Shown here: in pieces, positions 9,311 through 19,130 of the stretch | Layout of the letters: each line of letters opens with the position of its first letter | How positions within the stretch are numbered: the stretch's first letter is position 1 | DNA from: Nonlabens sp. | GTDB taxonomy: Bacteria; Bacteroidota; Bacteroidia; Flavobacteriales; Flavobacteriaceae | Direction: 5' to 3' | Assembly: GCA_020630715.1 (NCBI GenBank) | Contig: JAHDIQ010000005.1 | Coordinates: forward strand, 182,138-246,137 | DNA length: 64,000 nucleotides | Position numbers and translations under genes: made by a program | The notes under the pieces: model-generated | Told to the model about the DNA's origin: nothing | The model's input: the letters and a program-made list of their open reading frames with translations, nothing else | The model's database searches: none

Positions 9311-10024
9311 GTGAGATGGTTTTTAATTATATCAATAGTCTTTAGTAGTTCGTTACATGCGCAACGAGATAATGGTCCTGATCCTAATGGAGCCATTCCT
9401 AATGTAATAGATTCCCTATATCGTGAAGATCAATTTTACTTAGGTCTTTCATTTAACCTTATTAATAATGAACCAGCTAACTTTACTCAAAACGGCTTTT
9501 CTGGTGGATTGCATTTAGGATTTATTAGAGATATGCCTATCAATAAAAGACGTAATAAAGCCATAGGAATAGGTATAGGCTGGTCTACTAACACCTACAA
9601 TACTAATTTACTCATAAGCCAAGAATCTGATCAGGATGTTGCCTTTGCTATAATTGATGATAACGCACAGGTGTTAAAAAATCGTTTTAATACAAATATT
9701 GTTGAAATACCTATCCAGTACAGATGGCGTACTTCTACAGCCACAGATTACTCTTTCTGGCGTATTTACACCGGTATAAAATTAGGATACATATTTCAAC
9801 ATCGTGCGACTTTTGAAAGTGATGATGTGAATTATAATATTACAGACATTCCACAATTGAACCGCTTTAGGTACGCGGCAACGTTGACTTTAGGTAATGG
9901 TAGTTTTAACGCTTTTGTGCAATACAACTTAAATACCTTATTTAATGATGACGCGATAACGATAGATGGTGAAGCAGTTAATCTACAGCCTATAAAATTT
10001 GGAATTGAATTTTACTTTTTATAG
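9311..10024 (+). CDS. Secreted outer-membrane beta-barrel protein (PorT-like)
   Basis: A 237-residue protein with a signal peptide ending at LHAQ (~1-17) followed by alternating hydrophobic/polar strands typical of small porin-like barrels, ending in an aromatic residue pair (FYFL). It resembles PorT-family proteins of Bacteroidetes, whose founding member is needed for type IX secretion; many homologues are uncharacterised, so the specific role is uncertain. The start is GTG at 9311: the only ATG close by (9316) is in another frame and the GTG gives a complete signal peptide. The stop overlaps the end of the convergent gene by 6 nt. Confidence 0.72.
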   Translation: MRWFLIISIVFSSSLHAQRDNGPDPNGAIPNVIDSLYREDQFYLGLSFNLINNEPANFTQNGFSGGLHLGFIRDMPINKRRNKAIGIGIGWSTNTYNTNLLISQESDQDVAFAIIDDNAQVLKNRFNTNIVEIPIQYRWRTSTATDYSFWRIYTGIKLGYIFQHRATFESDDVNYNITDIPQLNRFRYAATLTLGNGSFNAFVQYNLNTLFNDDAITIDGEAVNLQPIKFGIEFYFL

Positions 10025-10621
10025 AAAGTAGGATCCTATCGTAATCTGCGGTATTAACCCAAGGAAAAATCCAAAAATCAGTTCGTGTCCTACGTGCGCT
10101 TTCATAGAGAGTCTAGAAGTCGCGGTTAAACCAGAAGCAATAGCAAGTACAGCAATGATCACCGCAGATGGGTTTCCAAAACTTGCATTTAACATCAACG
10201 CAAATCCCATTAAACCACCCATAGATAGTAAGTGCAAACTCACCTTGTATTTTAATATGGCAAGTAATACTGCAATAAATGTAGACAGCATTACAGCAAT
10301 AAAAAAGTAATATAATGGTAAGTGCATCCCATTGCTAAAACCATTACGCACTAGTATTAAAATCAATACGGCATAGGCTGCTAGTGGTGTAATACGTTCT
10401 TTTACAATAGGTAAATGAATGCTATTTGTGGCACCTACTAATTTCAAAAAGAAGTAAATGAGTAAAGGGATGAGAATCGTAAGAATGGCAATCAAATACA
10501 GTTTGATAGCAATAATTCCTTGGTCGCTATACGAGACACTAAAAAAGTAATACAGACTAGCTATTAAAGGCACAAATAGCGGATTCACCACATAACTCCA
10601 TACTTTTAAAAATTCACGCAT
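10019..10621 (-). CDS. PAP2-like integral membrane protein
   Basis: A 200-residue protein with six or so membrane helices. Motifs resemble a decayed PAP2 phosphatase: KERITP near residue 76, SLHLLSMGG near 128, and SRLSMKAHVGHE near 170 (SRx5Hx3 with E instead of D). PAP2 enzymes dephosphorylate lipid phosphates at the membrane; because the normal PSGH motif is altered, activity is doubtful. Its start codon directly abuts the rpoN stop, so the two are probably co-transcribed. Confidence 0.65.
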   Translation of the reverse strand: MREFLKVWSYVVNPLFVPLIASLYYFFSVSYSDQGIIAIKLYLIAILTILIPLLIYFFLKLVGATNSIHLPIVKERITPLAAYAVLILILVRNGFSNGMHLPLYYFFIAVMLSTFIAVLLAILKYKVSLHLLSMGGLMGFALMLNASFGNPSAVIIAVLAIASGLTATSRLSMKAHVGHELIFGFFLGLIPQITIGSYFL

Positions 10622-12076
10622 TTAAATTTCTTTACGTAATCGTGCCACAGGAATATCTAATTGTTCACGATACTTTGCTACCGTACGTCTAGCGATAGGA
10701 TAGCCTTTTTCTTTAAGTAATTCGGCAAGTTTTTGATCTGTAAGTGGCTTGCGTTTTGATTCCTCTCCTATAACGGTTTCTAGAATTTTTTTAATCTCAC
10801 GAGTAGATACTTCCTCGCCATCACTGTTAGTCATAGACTCAGAGAAAAATTCTTTAATGAGCTTAGTTCCGTAAGGTGTGTCTACATATTTAGAATTTGC
10901 CACACGTGATACAGTAGAAACATCCATATTGATCTCATCTGCGATGTCTTTAAGAATCATAGGTCTTAAATTACGCTCATCACCCGTTAAGAAGTATTCT
11001 TTTTGATAATTCATAATAGAACTCATCGTGATAAATAAGGTCTCCTGACGTTGTTTAATTGCTTCTATGAACCATTTTGCACCATCTAGTTTCTGCTTGA
11101 TAAACATAACGGCATCCTTCTGCTGTTTGCTTTTTTCTTTGGCTTCTTTGTAGCCTTTAAGCATGTTTGAATAATCTCTAGAAACGTGTAATTCTGGAGC
11201 GTTACGTCCATTAAGGCTCAATTCTAGCTCACCTTCTTTAATACGTATGGTAAAATCTGGAACCACTTGCTCTACCATTCTGGTGCTTCCGCCGGCATAG
11301 CTACTTCCTGGTTTTGGGTTTAAATGCTCTATTTCATCAATCGCATCGCGCAGGTCATCTTCAGTGATTTTATACTTTTCTAGTAATTTTTTGTAGTGTT
11401 TTTTAGAAAACGCATCAAAGGATTCACCTATCAGTTTCTTTGCAAGCTCTGTGCTGTGGTTATTACGCTTTCGCGAAAGCTGAATCATTAAACATTCCTG
11501 TAAACTACGGGCACCTACACCAGCAGGATCTAGGTCGTGAACTACTTTCAGTACCTTTTCTACCTCTTCAACATCAGTATAAATATTCATGGTAAAGGCG
11601 AGATCATCTGCGATATCTTCCATCGATCTACGGATGTAACCGCTGTTATCAATGCTACCTACCAGAAATTCTGCAATGCCGTATTCTTGCTCGCTTAATC
11701 GTCTTGTATTTAATTGATTTACGAGAGATTGTGTAAACGAAGTTCCAGACGCATAGGGAACACTTTTTTCATCATCATCAACGCTATAATTATTTGCCTG
11801 CGTACGATATTCGGGAATATCGTCATCGCTTAGGTATTCATCTACATTAATCTCTGTCTCGATACTTTCATTATCGCTGTATTCATCTTCATTAGAGAAT
11901 TCGTCGTACTCATCTTCCGTATTTTCTTTACCGCTATCTAGTGCAGGGTTTTCTTCCAGCTCTGACTTTACGCGTTGTTCAAATGCCTGTGTAGGCAACT
12001 GTATCAACTTCATCAACTGGATTTGTTGAGGAGAAAGTTTTTGGGATAGTTTAAAGCTTAATGACTGCTTGAGCAT
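10622..12076 (-). CDS. rpoN: RNA polymerase sigma-54 factor
   Basis: A 484-residue protein with the three expected parts: a Gln-rich activator-interacting N-terminus (SQKLSPQQIQLMKLIQLP, 10-27), an acidic linker (~45-110), the core-binding region, and the C-terminal DNA-binding domain with the RpoN box ARRTVAKYREQLDIP just before the end. Sigma-54 recognises -24/-12 promoters and needs an AAA+ activator, none of which is encoded here. The palindrome at 11466-11480 encodes QLSRKR within the core-binding region (~residues 198-204), so a housekeeping sigma factor tolerates it. Confidence 0.97.
   Translation of the reverse strand: MLKQSLSFKLSQKLSPQQIQLMKLIQLPTQAFEQRVKSELEENPALDSGKENTEDEYDEFSNEDEYSDNESIETEINVDEYLSDDDIPEYRTQANNYSVDDDEKSVPYASGTSFTQSLVNQLNTRRLSEQEYGIAEFLVGSIDNSGYIRRSMEDIADDLAFTMNIYTDVEEVEKVLKVVHDLDPAGVGARSLQECLMIQLSRKRNNHSTELAKKLIGESFDAFSKKHYKKLLEKYKITEDDLRDAIDEIEHLNPKPGSSYAGGSTRMVEQVVPDFTIRIKEGELELSLNGRNAPELHVSRDYSNMLKGYKEAKEKSKQQKDAVMFIKQKLDGAKWFIEAIKQRQETLFITMSSIMNYQKEYFLTGDERNLRPMILKDIADEINMDVSTVSRVANSKYVDTPYGTKLIKEFFSESMTNSDGEEVSTREIKKILETVIGEESKRKPLTDQKLAELLKEKGYPIARRTVAKYREQLDIPVARLRKEI
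11466..11480. repeat. Palindrome copy 2 (in rpoN)
   Basis: Exact core at 11468-11479, translated on the minus strand as LSRKR. Right flank TGAATCATTAAAC resembles the flank of the degenerate copy at 6389. Confidence 0.9.
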
Positions 12077-12106
12077 AATGATATAATGTTACTACGTAAA
12101 AATAAG

Positions 12107-12141
12107 AAAAGCCACCGTCATAGTAGAGCAGTGGCTTAAAA
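12107..12141 (-). terminator. Terminator of asnS
   Basis: On the minus strand, AAGCCAC/GTGGCTT arms (12109-12137) form a hairpin followed by a T-rich tract, 29 nt past the asnS stop. Confidence 0.75.
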
Positions 12142-12165
12142 ATATTAGATCAAATTTAATGATAC

Positions 12166-13620
12166 TTAAAAAGCGGCATTTCCTGGTGTACGCGGATATG
12201 GAATGACATCACGTACATTACCCATTCCGGTTACAAACATGACCAGTCGTTCAAATCCTAGTCCAAAACCGCTATGCACTACACTACCAAATCTGCGCAT
12301 GTCTAGGTACCACCATAGTTCTTCTTCTGGTATTCCCATGGCATCCATTTTTTCTTTAAGCACGTCATAGCGTTCTTCACGTTGTGATCCACCTGCGATT
12401 TCACCTATTCCTGGGAATAAGATATCCATGGCGCGTACCGTTTCACGACCTTGATCATCCTTATCATTTAATCGCATGTAAAATGCCTTAATGTTTTTAG
12501 GATAGTCAAAAAGGATTACAGGACACTCAAAATGTTTTTCTACCAGATAACGCTCATGTTCACTTTGTAAATCTGCGCCCCATTCTTCAATAAGGTACTG
12601 GAATTTCTTTTTCTTATTAGGCTTAGAATTTCTAAGAATATCTATGGCTTCCGTATAAGAGACGCGTTTAAAATTATTTTTTAAGACAAATTCTAATTTC
12701 TCGCGCAGTGGCATCGGGCTGCGATCTGCTTGTGGTTTTTGTTTGTCTTCATTTACCAGTCGTTGCTCTAGAAAAGCAATATCATCTGCACAATGTTCCA
12801 GTGCATATTGAATGACATATTTAATGAAATCTTCTCCTAGATCCATATTTGCATCTAGATCTGCAAATGCAACTTCTGGTTCTATCATCCAGAATTCTGC
12901 TAGGTGACGTGAGGTGTTTGAATTCTCTGCTCTAAAAGTAGGACCAAAGGTGTATACCTGTCCTAATCCCATAGCATACGTTTCGGCCTCTAATTGACCA
13001 GAAACGGTTAAGTTAGACTCTTTTCCAAAAAAGTCTTTACCGTAATCGATCTCACCATCATCTGTTAATGGTGGATTTTTAGGATCTAGTGTTGATAAAC
13101 GAAACATTTCACCAGCACCTTCTGCATCACTACCCGTAATGATAGGTGTGTGTGCCTGATAAAAACCTTTTTCATTAAAGTATTTATGAACGGCATAGGA
13201 TAAGATTGCGCGTACACGCATCACCGCGCCAAAGGTATTTGTGCGCACACGTAAATGTGCCTGCTCACGTAAGGTGTCTAGTTTATGACGTTTAGGAGAC
13301 AGGATCGTTTTTGCAACGTCTTCAGGATCTGCGGTTCCTAGAATTTCAACCTTAGTGGCTTGTAGTTCCACGCGCTGTCCTTTTCCCTGACTTTCTACTA
13401 AGGTTCCTGTAACTGCAACTGCAGCGGCAACATTGATTTGATCTAGTAAATCACGATCATGATTCTCTGGTTCAATCACGCACTGTATATTATTGATGGT
13501 AGATCCATCATTTAACGCTATAAAGCGATCGTTTCTAAAACTACGTACCCAACCTCTTACAGTTATTTCCTGCATACTAGGCTGTGCCTCTAATAAAGCA
13601 ACTATTTTACGATCTTGCAT
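12166..13620 (-). CDS. asnS: Asparagine--tRNA ligase
   Basis: A 484-residue class II aminoacyl-tRNA synthetase. An N-terminal OB-fold anticodon-binding domain (~10-115) is followed by the catalytic domain with motif 2 (FRAENSNTSRHLAEFWMIEPE) split around the ATP site and motif 3 (GFGLGFERLVMFVTGM) near the C-terminus; the ending VIPYPRTPGNAAF is typical of AsnRS. It charges tRNA-Asn. A well-formed -33/-7 promoter lies just upstream and a terminator just downstream, so it appears monocistronic. Confidence 0.98.
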   Translation of the reverse strand: MQDRKIVALLEAQPSMQEITVRGWVRSFRNDRFIALNDGSTINNIQCVIEPENHDRDLLDQINVAAAVAVTGTLVESQGKGQRVELQATKVEILGTADPEDVAKTILSPKRHKLDTLREQAHLRVRTNTFGAVMRVRAILSYAVHKYFNEKGFYQAHTPIITGSDAEGAGEMFRLSTLDPKNPPLTDDGEIDYGKDFFGKESNLTVSGQLEAETYAMGLGQVYTFGPTFRAENSNTSRHLAEFWMIEPEVAFADLDANMDLGEDFIKYVIQYALEHCADDIAFLEQRLVNEDKQKPQADRSPMPLREKLEFVLKNNFKRVSYTEAIDILRNSKPNKKKKFQYLIEEWGADLQSEHERYLVEKHFECPVILFDYPKNIKAFYMRLNDKDDQGRETVRAMDILFPGIGEIAGGSQREERYDVLKEKMDAMGIPEEELWWYLDMRRFGSVVHSGFGLGFERLVMFVTGMGNVRDVIPYPRTPGNAAF

Positions 13621-13639
13621 CTCCCTAATTTTTATGGCG

Positions 13640-13671
13640 CAAATATAAAGTTTGTAAGCCGTATGAGCAAT
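13640..13671 (-). promoter_or_regulatory. Promoter of asnS (TTG-N20-TATATTTG)
   Basis: On the minus strand TTG (13670-13668) is followed after 20 nt by TATATTTG (13647-13640), a perfect TANNTTTG -7 box of the Bacteroidetes primary sigma factor. The predicted start site leaves a leader of about 14 nt. Confidence 0.75.
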
Positions 13672-13711
13672 GCTGGTACTATGGATTATGGGAAGTAATA
13701 AAGTGGATTTA

Positions 13712-13735
13712 ATTACGCTTTCGCGAAAGCGTAAT
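13712..13735. repeat. Palindrome copy 3 (intergenic, 24-bp perfect)
   Basis: Core at 13718-13729; perfect symmetry extends over all 24 bases including ATT/AAT ends. It lies between the asnS promoter and the end of the exporter gene and lacks a T-run, so it is not a normal terminator. Confidence 0.95.
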
Positions 13736-13748
13736 CAAATCAGAATAT

Positions 13749-16139
13749 TTACTCTTCTTCATCACCATCATCACTAGAAAATATAGGAATGGCTGGTTTT
13801 TTAAAGGTGCGTTCATTTGCGATGCTGCGTTCTAGAGAAAGCAACATGCTAGGAAGTAAAAGAAGATTAGATAGCATGGCAAAAAGTAAGGTCGCACTTA
13901 CCAGTGCTCCTAATGCTACGGTACCACCAAAACTAGATATCGTAAACGTAGAAAACCCGAAGAATAATACAATAGAAGTGTAAAACATACTTACACCAGT
14001 TTCTCGCACTGCGGCATAAACGGATTTTTTAATACGCCAGTTATTTGCAATGAGCTCCTGACGGTATTTTGCTAGGAAGTGGATGGTGTCATCTACAGAG
14101 ATTCCAAATGCGATCGAGAATACCAAAATGGTAGATGGCTTAATAGGAACTCCTATGTATCCCATTAATCCTGCGGTAATAAGTAGTGGTAGTAAATTAG
14201 GAACTAACGACACTAGAATCATTCGTACAGATTTAAACATCCACGCCATGAATAATGCAATAAGTACGATTGCTAGTGAAAGCGATAGTACTAAATTATT
14301 GATGAGATAATGAGTACCTTTTTGAAAAACTAAGGCTTTTCCTGTGAGTAACACCTCGTATTTATCTGCTGGGAAAATGTTCTCAATTTCTGCCCGTAGA
14401 TTTTCTTCTACACGTTCCATGCGATCAGTTCCCATATCTTTCATGAACGTTGTGATACGTGCATACTGTCCTGTACTATCTACATAACTGCTCATAAGCA
14501 TCTGATCACCACCGGTTTCCTTAAGCATCTTAGACATTCCTACACGATCATAGGTTGAAGGTAGGTCAAAGTATTCTGGATCACCACCATAGTAGGCTTG
14601 TTTAGAGTATTTTACCATACTTACGATAGACATAGGTCTAGAAAGTTCTGGTGTCTCAATTATGTGTTCTTCTAGCTTATTGAGTTTCTTGAGAATCTTT
14701 GCTTTTGAAACACCTTTTTTACTACCTGTATTTACTACAATTTCTAGAGGCATGATTCCGTCAAAACTCTCTTCAAAAAACTTGATGTCTTTATAGAATT
14801 GCATTCCTTTAGGCATGTCTTCTATAAGACTACCAGAAACGCGTATTTGATAGATTCCTATAAAAGATAAAATTAATACAACCACACTAGTAATGTAAAT
14901 CGTAATGCGACGTTGTTTTACCATACGCTCCATCCAGTCTACAAATGATTCTATCCATCGTTTTCTTAAATGTTCCAGATGGCGTTCTTTAGGTACTGGT
15001 AAGTAGCTATAGATGATAGGAATGATAATAAGACTCAATAAGAATATGGATACAATACAAATACTTGCAACGATACCAAATTCACTTAATAACTTACTAT
15101 CTGTAAAAATGAACGTAGCAAATCCACTAGCTGTGGTTAGATTAGTCATTAAAGTAGCGTTACCTATTTTAGTGATGACGCGTTGCAATGATTTTGCCTG
15201 ATTACCATGTTCTTTTATTTCTTGCTGGTACTTATTGATAAGAAATATACAGTTAGGTATTCCTATGACAATAATCAGTGGCGGAATCAATGCAGTAAGC
15301 ACGGTAATTTCAAAACCTAGCAATCCTAAAAACCCAAAAGCCCACATTACTCCTATAATCACGGTGCATATAGAAATAAAGGTCGCACGCCAGCTGCGGA
15401 AAAAGAAGAAGAAAATACCAGAAGTGATAAGCAATGCCGCTAGTAAAAACATACTAATCTCATCCACGATATTTTGTGAATTTAATGTTCTGATATAAGG
15501 CATTCCAGATATGCGTAATTCTAGACCTTGATCTTTAAATTCTTGAAATAGCGGTTGCAACTTTTCTAATACAAATGCTTTACGTATCGGACTGTTTACG
15601 ATGTCTTTTTTGATGTAAATAGCAGTCCTAATGACCGAATCTTTTTCACTAAAGATGAGGTTTTTATAAAAAGGCAGGTCATTAAATAGTTGCTTTTTAT
15701 ACGCTACTAATTCTTCATTTGAGGCTAATGGTTGGTCTAACAGTGGTTCCATAATGAACTTGCTGTTATCTCCCGATTTTTTAAGTGCTGGCAAGTTTGA
15801 AGTAGATAGTACTAAGTCTACCTCTTCAAATGTTGCTAGTGTATCTGATATTTTATTCCAGCGATTGAAGTTTTCATAATCGCTTACATCACTGTTCTTA
15901 ATTCCTAGAATAATAAGATTTCCCTCTTCACCAAATTGAGAAAGAAACTGATTGTATTCCTCATTAACAGGATGACTGTCTGGTAAAAGATTAGCCTCAC
16001 TATAGGACATTTTCATATGATCCCATTGAGTGGCTAATGCTATAGTCACAAGAATCACAGCACCTAATAAAACCTCGCGATTACGTAAAATAATACGTGC
16101 GATACCATTCCAGAAAGAAAAGCTAAATAACTTACTCAT
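13749..16139 (-). CDS. RND/MMPL family exporter
   Basis: A 796-residue inner-membrane protein with two similar halves, each with one N-terminal helix, a large periplasmic domain and a cluster of five helices (~230-370 and ~620-770). The sterol-sensing-like helix cluster motifs GIPNCIFLINKYQQE and GISVDDTIHFLAKYRQE are characteristic of MMPL/SSD-type RND exporters, which move lipids or hydrophobic compounds with proton motive force. No membrane-fusion or outer-membrane partner is adjacent, so the substrate is unknown. An acidic tail (SSDDGDEEE) ends the protein. A perfect -7 box lies 17 nt upstream of ATG. Confidence 0.88.
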   Translation of the reverse strand: MSKLFSFSFWNGIARIILRNREVLLGAVILVTIALATQWDHMKMSYSEANLLPDSHPVNEEYNQFLSQFGEEGNLIILGIKNSDVSDYENFNRWNKISDTLATFEEVDLVLSTSNLPALKKSGDNSKFIMEPLLDQPLASNEELVAYKKQLFNDLPFYKNLIFSEKDSVIRTAIYIKKDIVNSPIRKAFVLEKLQPLFQEFKDQGLELRISGMPYIRTLNSQNIVDEISMFLLAALLITSGIFFFFFRSWRATFISICTVIIGVMWAFGFLGLLGFEITVLTALIPPLIIVIGIPNCIFLINKYQQEIKEHGNQAKSLQRVITKIGNATLMTNLTTASGFATFIFTDSKLLSEFGIVASICIVSIFLLSLIIIPIIYSYLPVPKERHLEHLRKRWIESFVDWMERMVKQRRITIYITSVVVLILSFIGIYQIRVSGSLIEDMPKGMQFYKDIKFFEESFDGIMPLEIVVNTGSKKGVSKAKILKKLNKLEEHIIETPELSRPMSIVSMVKYSKQAYYGGDPEYFDLPSTYDRVGMSKMLKETGGDQMLMSSYVDSTGQYARITTFMKDMGTDRMERVEENLRAEIENIFPADKYEVLLTGKALVFQKGTHYLINNLVLSLSLAIVLIALFMAWMFKSVRMILVSLVPNLLPLLITAGLMGYIGVPIKPSTILVFSIAFGISVDDTIHFLAKYRQELIANNWRIKKSVYAAVRETGVSMFYTSIVLFFGFSTFTISSFGGTVALGALVSATLLFAMLSNLLLLPSMLLSLERSIANERTFKKPAIPIFSSDDGDEEE

Positions 16140-16156
16140 GTTGCTTTATAGACGCG

Positions 16157-16164
16157 CAAAGTTA
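16157..16164 (-). promoter_or_regulatory. -7 element upstream of the RND exporter
   Basis: TAACTTTG on the minus strand matches TANNTTTG exactly, 17 nt before the ATG. No clear TTG is found at the expected -33 distance. Confidence 0.5.
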
Positions 16165-16233
16165 AGTTTAATAACTAGTTTTTAATAGGATGAAAGGTTT
16201 TTTTAAGATGATAATAAACACTCAAATAAAAAT

Positions 16234-18411
16234 CTAAATCTCCAGATAAAAAGTAAATTTCAACGCGATATTATCAGAAAACTTAGGTAAGTGATAAGCA
16301 CCATACCTATATGTTGCACTTAGTCCAAAGCCATAAAATAGCTTGTTGATTTCAAATCCACTTTCTGTAAAGCCATGATTAAGTCTATTAAAATTAACGT
16401 TTAAATGATCGCCTGTATCATTAAAATCTCCTAAGGCAAAACGAGAGGTAAGAACGACTTCTGGTTGTAACCAGCTTGCAATTTTTAACGGTGCTAGTTG
16501 ATGTCGCATTTGAAAAGTAAGTAAACGATCAGAAAAGAACTCGTTAAAAAACATGGTTTCAAAACTATTTCTTCCAGCTACAGAGAATCGTTGAAGAATC
16601 TCATCCTTAGTAGGTGCGTTAGGATAAGCATGAAATAAATGGGTGAGCGGCACGTCGCCATTTGCATAGTGACCTTCTAGCAAAAACTCTGTTTTAGAGT
16701 TGTTCAACCGCTCTATGGTGTAGGCTGCTTTTGTGGCAAATTTGATGTAATCAAAATCTGATTCTACCACATTACTAAAGCCTTTATCTATTTGAACAGA
16801 TAGAATAGGATAACCTGTTGAGGTGATTTGATAGCCAGATGGCGATTTTAAATAGTTGTTTTTAGGACTCCATCGCGCGGCAACAGTAAGCTCTGATAAA
16901 ACGTAATTTGTAAATGGATTACCGTTAGGCGCAAATATGTAATCCGTGGTTTGAGAAATTCGCTTTCGCGAAAGCGAAACTTCACTAATCAATGCTGGTA
17001 AAATGCGTTGTTGTAACGAGACACCATATTCTTTGTATAAATAGAATGTTGGAATATTAATTAATCGAGGTTCAAATAAGGAGTAAACTCGCGCATCAGT
17101 CAAAAAAGGAGCACTAGCAAATTCTTGAATATCGTCTACTTTATATAGGTTAATCCAGGTATTGTCTTTTTCACTAATGCGGTAGCCTAGATTTATTTTA
17201 TACTTCCATGTTTGATCACCGGTACCATAGGCTGCATAACCGCCTAAACGCCAATTTTCTGATAACTTTTCATTTGTCGTACCGCCAAAACCTATACGAA
17301 ATGCCTCGTATTCATTGAATTTAACAAGGTATTTAAGATCTACATCAAAGAACCCGATAGGTATGTAACCTACCTTAAATTTTTCTCCTATTTCTAGTCG
17401 TTTTTCTATGTTACTTGCATCTACTATGCTGTCTAGACGCATGAACTGTGCAAGATCTGACGTAGTGAGCGGTTCTTTATCGCGGTATTTTAACCAGTAA
17501 CCTCTAGGTGTATTTAGTGCTTCAGGTTCTACTTGAATACTTATTCCTACATCACCAAAATTCACTTTACGGTTTGTCTTAAAATTTGAATTGTAATTTT
17601 TGAGAATTAAATAAAGCTGGTCATCACTTGTGGATTCTGATTCTTTACGCATTCCTACCTCAAAACGACCACCAAAAAGTTCTAACTCCTTTATAGTATT
17701 CACATTTCTAATGAATAATTCACTGTATTCATTGAGCCATATATCATGCAGTCTGTTGAAGCTATATTCATGTAAAGCTGCGATGTCTAGATTACCTTGA
17801 GTAAAGAATTGTGCTCGTGCTATTCCCGAGGTTTCTTTATCAATATATAATTTACCGCTTAAGGTATTTACTTCTGTAGTTGTAGGAGTGAATGCGATAA
17901 CTCTTACAGGCCTGTTTTCTATAATGCTATCTTTTAATTGCTCAAAATTATAAACCTTAAAAGCATCTTCTCTTAATGGGCTGGCATAAGGCTGGTCAAA
18001 AATGTAATAGATGTCATCATACAGATTTTTAGTCTGGAATTTGATGTTGTAAATAGGATAAACGGGCTTCTCAAATCCTGGTACAAAGGCTGCTTCAATA
18101 ACTTCTTTCTTGCCTTTTTCACGATCATATAAATGTTGTGAAGTCTTTTCTGATAGGTATAATTCTGTACGGGAAAGCGTTCGTCTTAATTCAGATTTTT
18201 TATATCCTGCACCAGTTACCGCGTCTGGATTACCAGCAATTTTTAGATTTTCATATGATTCGTACTGTAGCGTTTCAAGAACCGTTTCGGGATTATTGAA
18301 ATCCTTAGATTCAATAACTTCATTCATTAATCCTACAGTAGACACGACATTATTCTCTTGTGCAGTGGCACAAATAATAGTTATGAAGAACAAGAAATAA
18401 AAAAATCGCAT
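16234..18411 (-). CDS. DUF5686 family outer-membrane protein
   Basis: A 725-residue exported protein (signal peptide ~1-17, ending CATAQ). The N-terminal half resembles the DUF5686 region (VYNFEQLKDSI, KLYIDKETSGIARAQ) and the C-terminal half (~350-725) is an outer-membrane beta-barrel ending in an aromatic-rich strand. DUF5686 proteins are common in Bacteroidetes; their molecular role is not established. Unlike the second DUF5686 protein in this window, it lacks the N-terminal carboxypeptidase-regulatory domain. The palindrome at 16959-16978 encodes VSLSRKRIS in a barrel strand. Confidence 0.78.
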   Translation of the reverse strand: MRFFYFLFFITIICATAQENNVVSTVGLMNEVIESKDFNNPETVLETLQYESYENLKIAGNPDAVTGAGYKKSELRRTLSRTELYLSEKTSQHLYDREKGKKEVIEAAFVPGFEKPVYPIYNIKFQTKNLYDDIYYIFDQPYASPLREDAFKVYNFEQLKDSIIENRPVRVIAFTPTTTEVNTLSGKLYIDKETSGIARAQFFTQGNLDIAALHEYSFNRLHDIWLNEYSELFIRNVNTIKELELFGGRFEVGMRKESESTSDDQLYLILKNYNSNFKTNRKVNFGDVGISIQVEPEALNTPRGYWLKYRDKEPLTTSDLAQFMRLDSIVDASNIEKRLEIGEKFKVGYIPIGFFDVDLKYLVKFNEYEAFRIGFGGTTNEKLSENWRLGGYAAYGTGDQTWKYKINLGYRISEKDNTWINLYKVDDIQEFASAPFLTDARVYSLFEPRLINIPTFYLYKEYGVSLQQRILPALISEVSLSRKRISQTTDYIFAPNGNPFTNYVLSELTVAARWSPKNNYLKSPSGYQITSTGYPILSVQIDKGFSNVVESDFDYIKFATKAAYTIERLNNSKTEFLLEGHYANGDVPLTHLFHAYPNAPTKDEILQRFSVAGRNSFETMFFNEFFSDRLLTFQMRHQLAPLKIASWLQPEVVLTSRFALGDFNDTGDHLNVNFNRLNHGFTESGFEINKLFYGFGLSATYRYGAYHLPKFSDNIALKFTFYLEI
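16959..16978. repeat. Palindrome copy 4 (in DUF5686 gene)
   Basis: Core at 16963-16974, with perfect symmetry over 20 bases (TTCGC...GCGAA). Translated on the minus strand as SLSRKR. Confidence 0.92.
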
Positions 18412-18488
18412 GCTTGATTAAATAGTATGATAAAAGTAAGTGAACTTATTCTAGTAAACGTTTAAGGAGTGTTATTGTTTTTATGGTA

Positions 18489-18517
18489 TAAAAAAAGCCA
18501 GCATTTAGCTGGCTTTT
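18489..18517 (-). terminator. Terminator of frr
   Basis: On the minus strand, AAAAGCCAGC and GCTGGCTTTTTT arms form a compact hairpin ending in a T-run, 17 nt beyond the frr stop. Confidence 0.88.
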
Positions 18518-18533
18518 GATAGTGTATAAATGC

Positions 18534-19088
18534 TTATACTTTCATGATTTCTGCTTCTTTCACATTGATGATGCTTTCAATTTTTGCAATGTAGGTATCT
18601 GTCATTTTTTGAACGTCATCTTCAGATATTTTTAATTGATCTTCTGAAAGGTCTAATTTCTTAAGATCATTCATAGCTGTTTTGCGGTCGTTGCGCACAC
18701 CTATTTTTGCTTCTTCACCTTCGGCTTTTGCTTGTTTTGCAAGGTCTTTACGACGTTCCTCTGTTAAAGCAGGAACATTGATGATTACGCTTTCACCATT
18801 ATTCATAGGGTTCAATCCTAAATTAGCATACATGATGCCTTTTTCGATTTCAGTAATCATTGCTTTTTCCCATGGTGTGATGGTAAGTGTACGTGCATCT
18901 GGTGTAGCAACATTTGCTACTTGTGATAATGGCGTCTGGCTACCGTAGTAATCTACCATTACACTACCTAACATAGCAGGACTTGCTTTTCCAGCGCGTA
19001 TGTTTAATAGTTGCTTTTCTAAATGTGAAATAGCGCCATCCATTCCTTCTTTACATGCGTCTATTACTAAATCTAATTCTTCATTCAT
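18534..19088 (-). CDS. frr: Ribosome recycling factor
   Basis: A 184-residue protein of normal length with the RRF signatures LEKQLLNIRAGKASP and the conserved LTEERRKDLAKQAKAEGEEAKIGVRN region (split here: ALTEERRKDLAKQ ... VRNDRKTAMNDLKKL). It splits the post-termination ribosome together with EF-G. It follows pyrH by 42 nt, the widely conserved pair, and has its own possible -7 box in that gap. Confidence 0.98.
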   Translation of the reverse strand: MNEELDLVIDACKEGMDGAISHLEKQLLNIRAGKASPAMLGSVMVDYYGSQTPLSQVANVATPDARTLTITPWEKAMITEIEKGIMYANLGLNPMNNGESVIINVPALTEERRKDLAKQAKAEGEEAKIGVRNDRKTAMNDLKKLDLSEDQLKISEDDVQKMTDTYIAKIESIINVKEAEIMKV

Positions 19089-19113
19089 AACAATAAGTTT
19101 AAAATGGGCTGTG

Positions 19114-19121
19114 CAAATATA
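19114..19121 (-). promoter_or_regulatory. -7 element upstream of frr
   Basis: TATATTTG on the minus strand matches TANNTTTG exactly, 25 nt before the frr ATG; no matching -33 TTG seen. Possible internal promoter. Confidence 0.4.
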
Positions 19122-19130
19122 TTGCCAGTA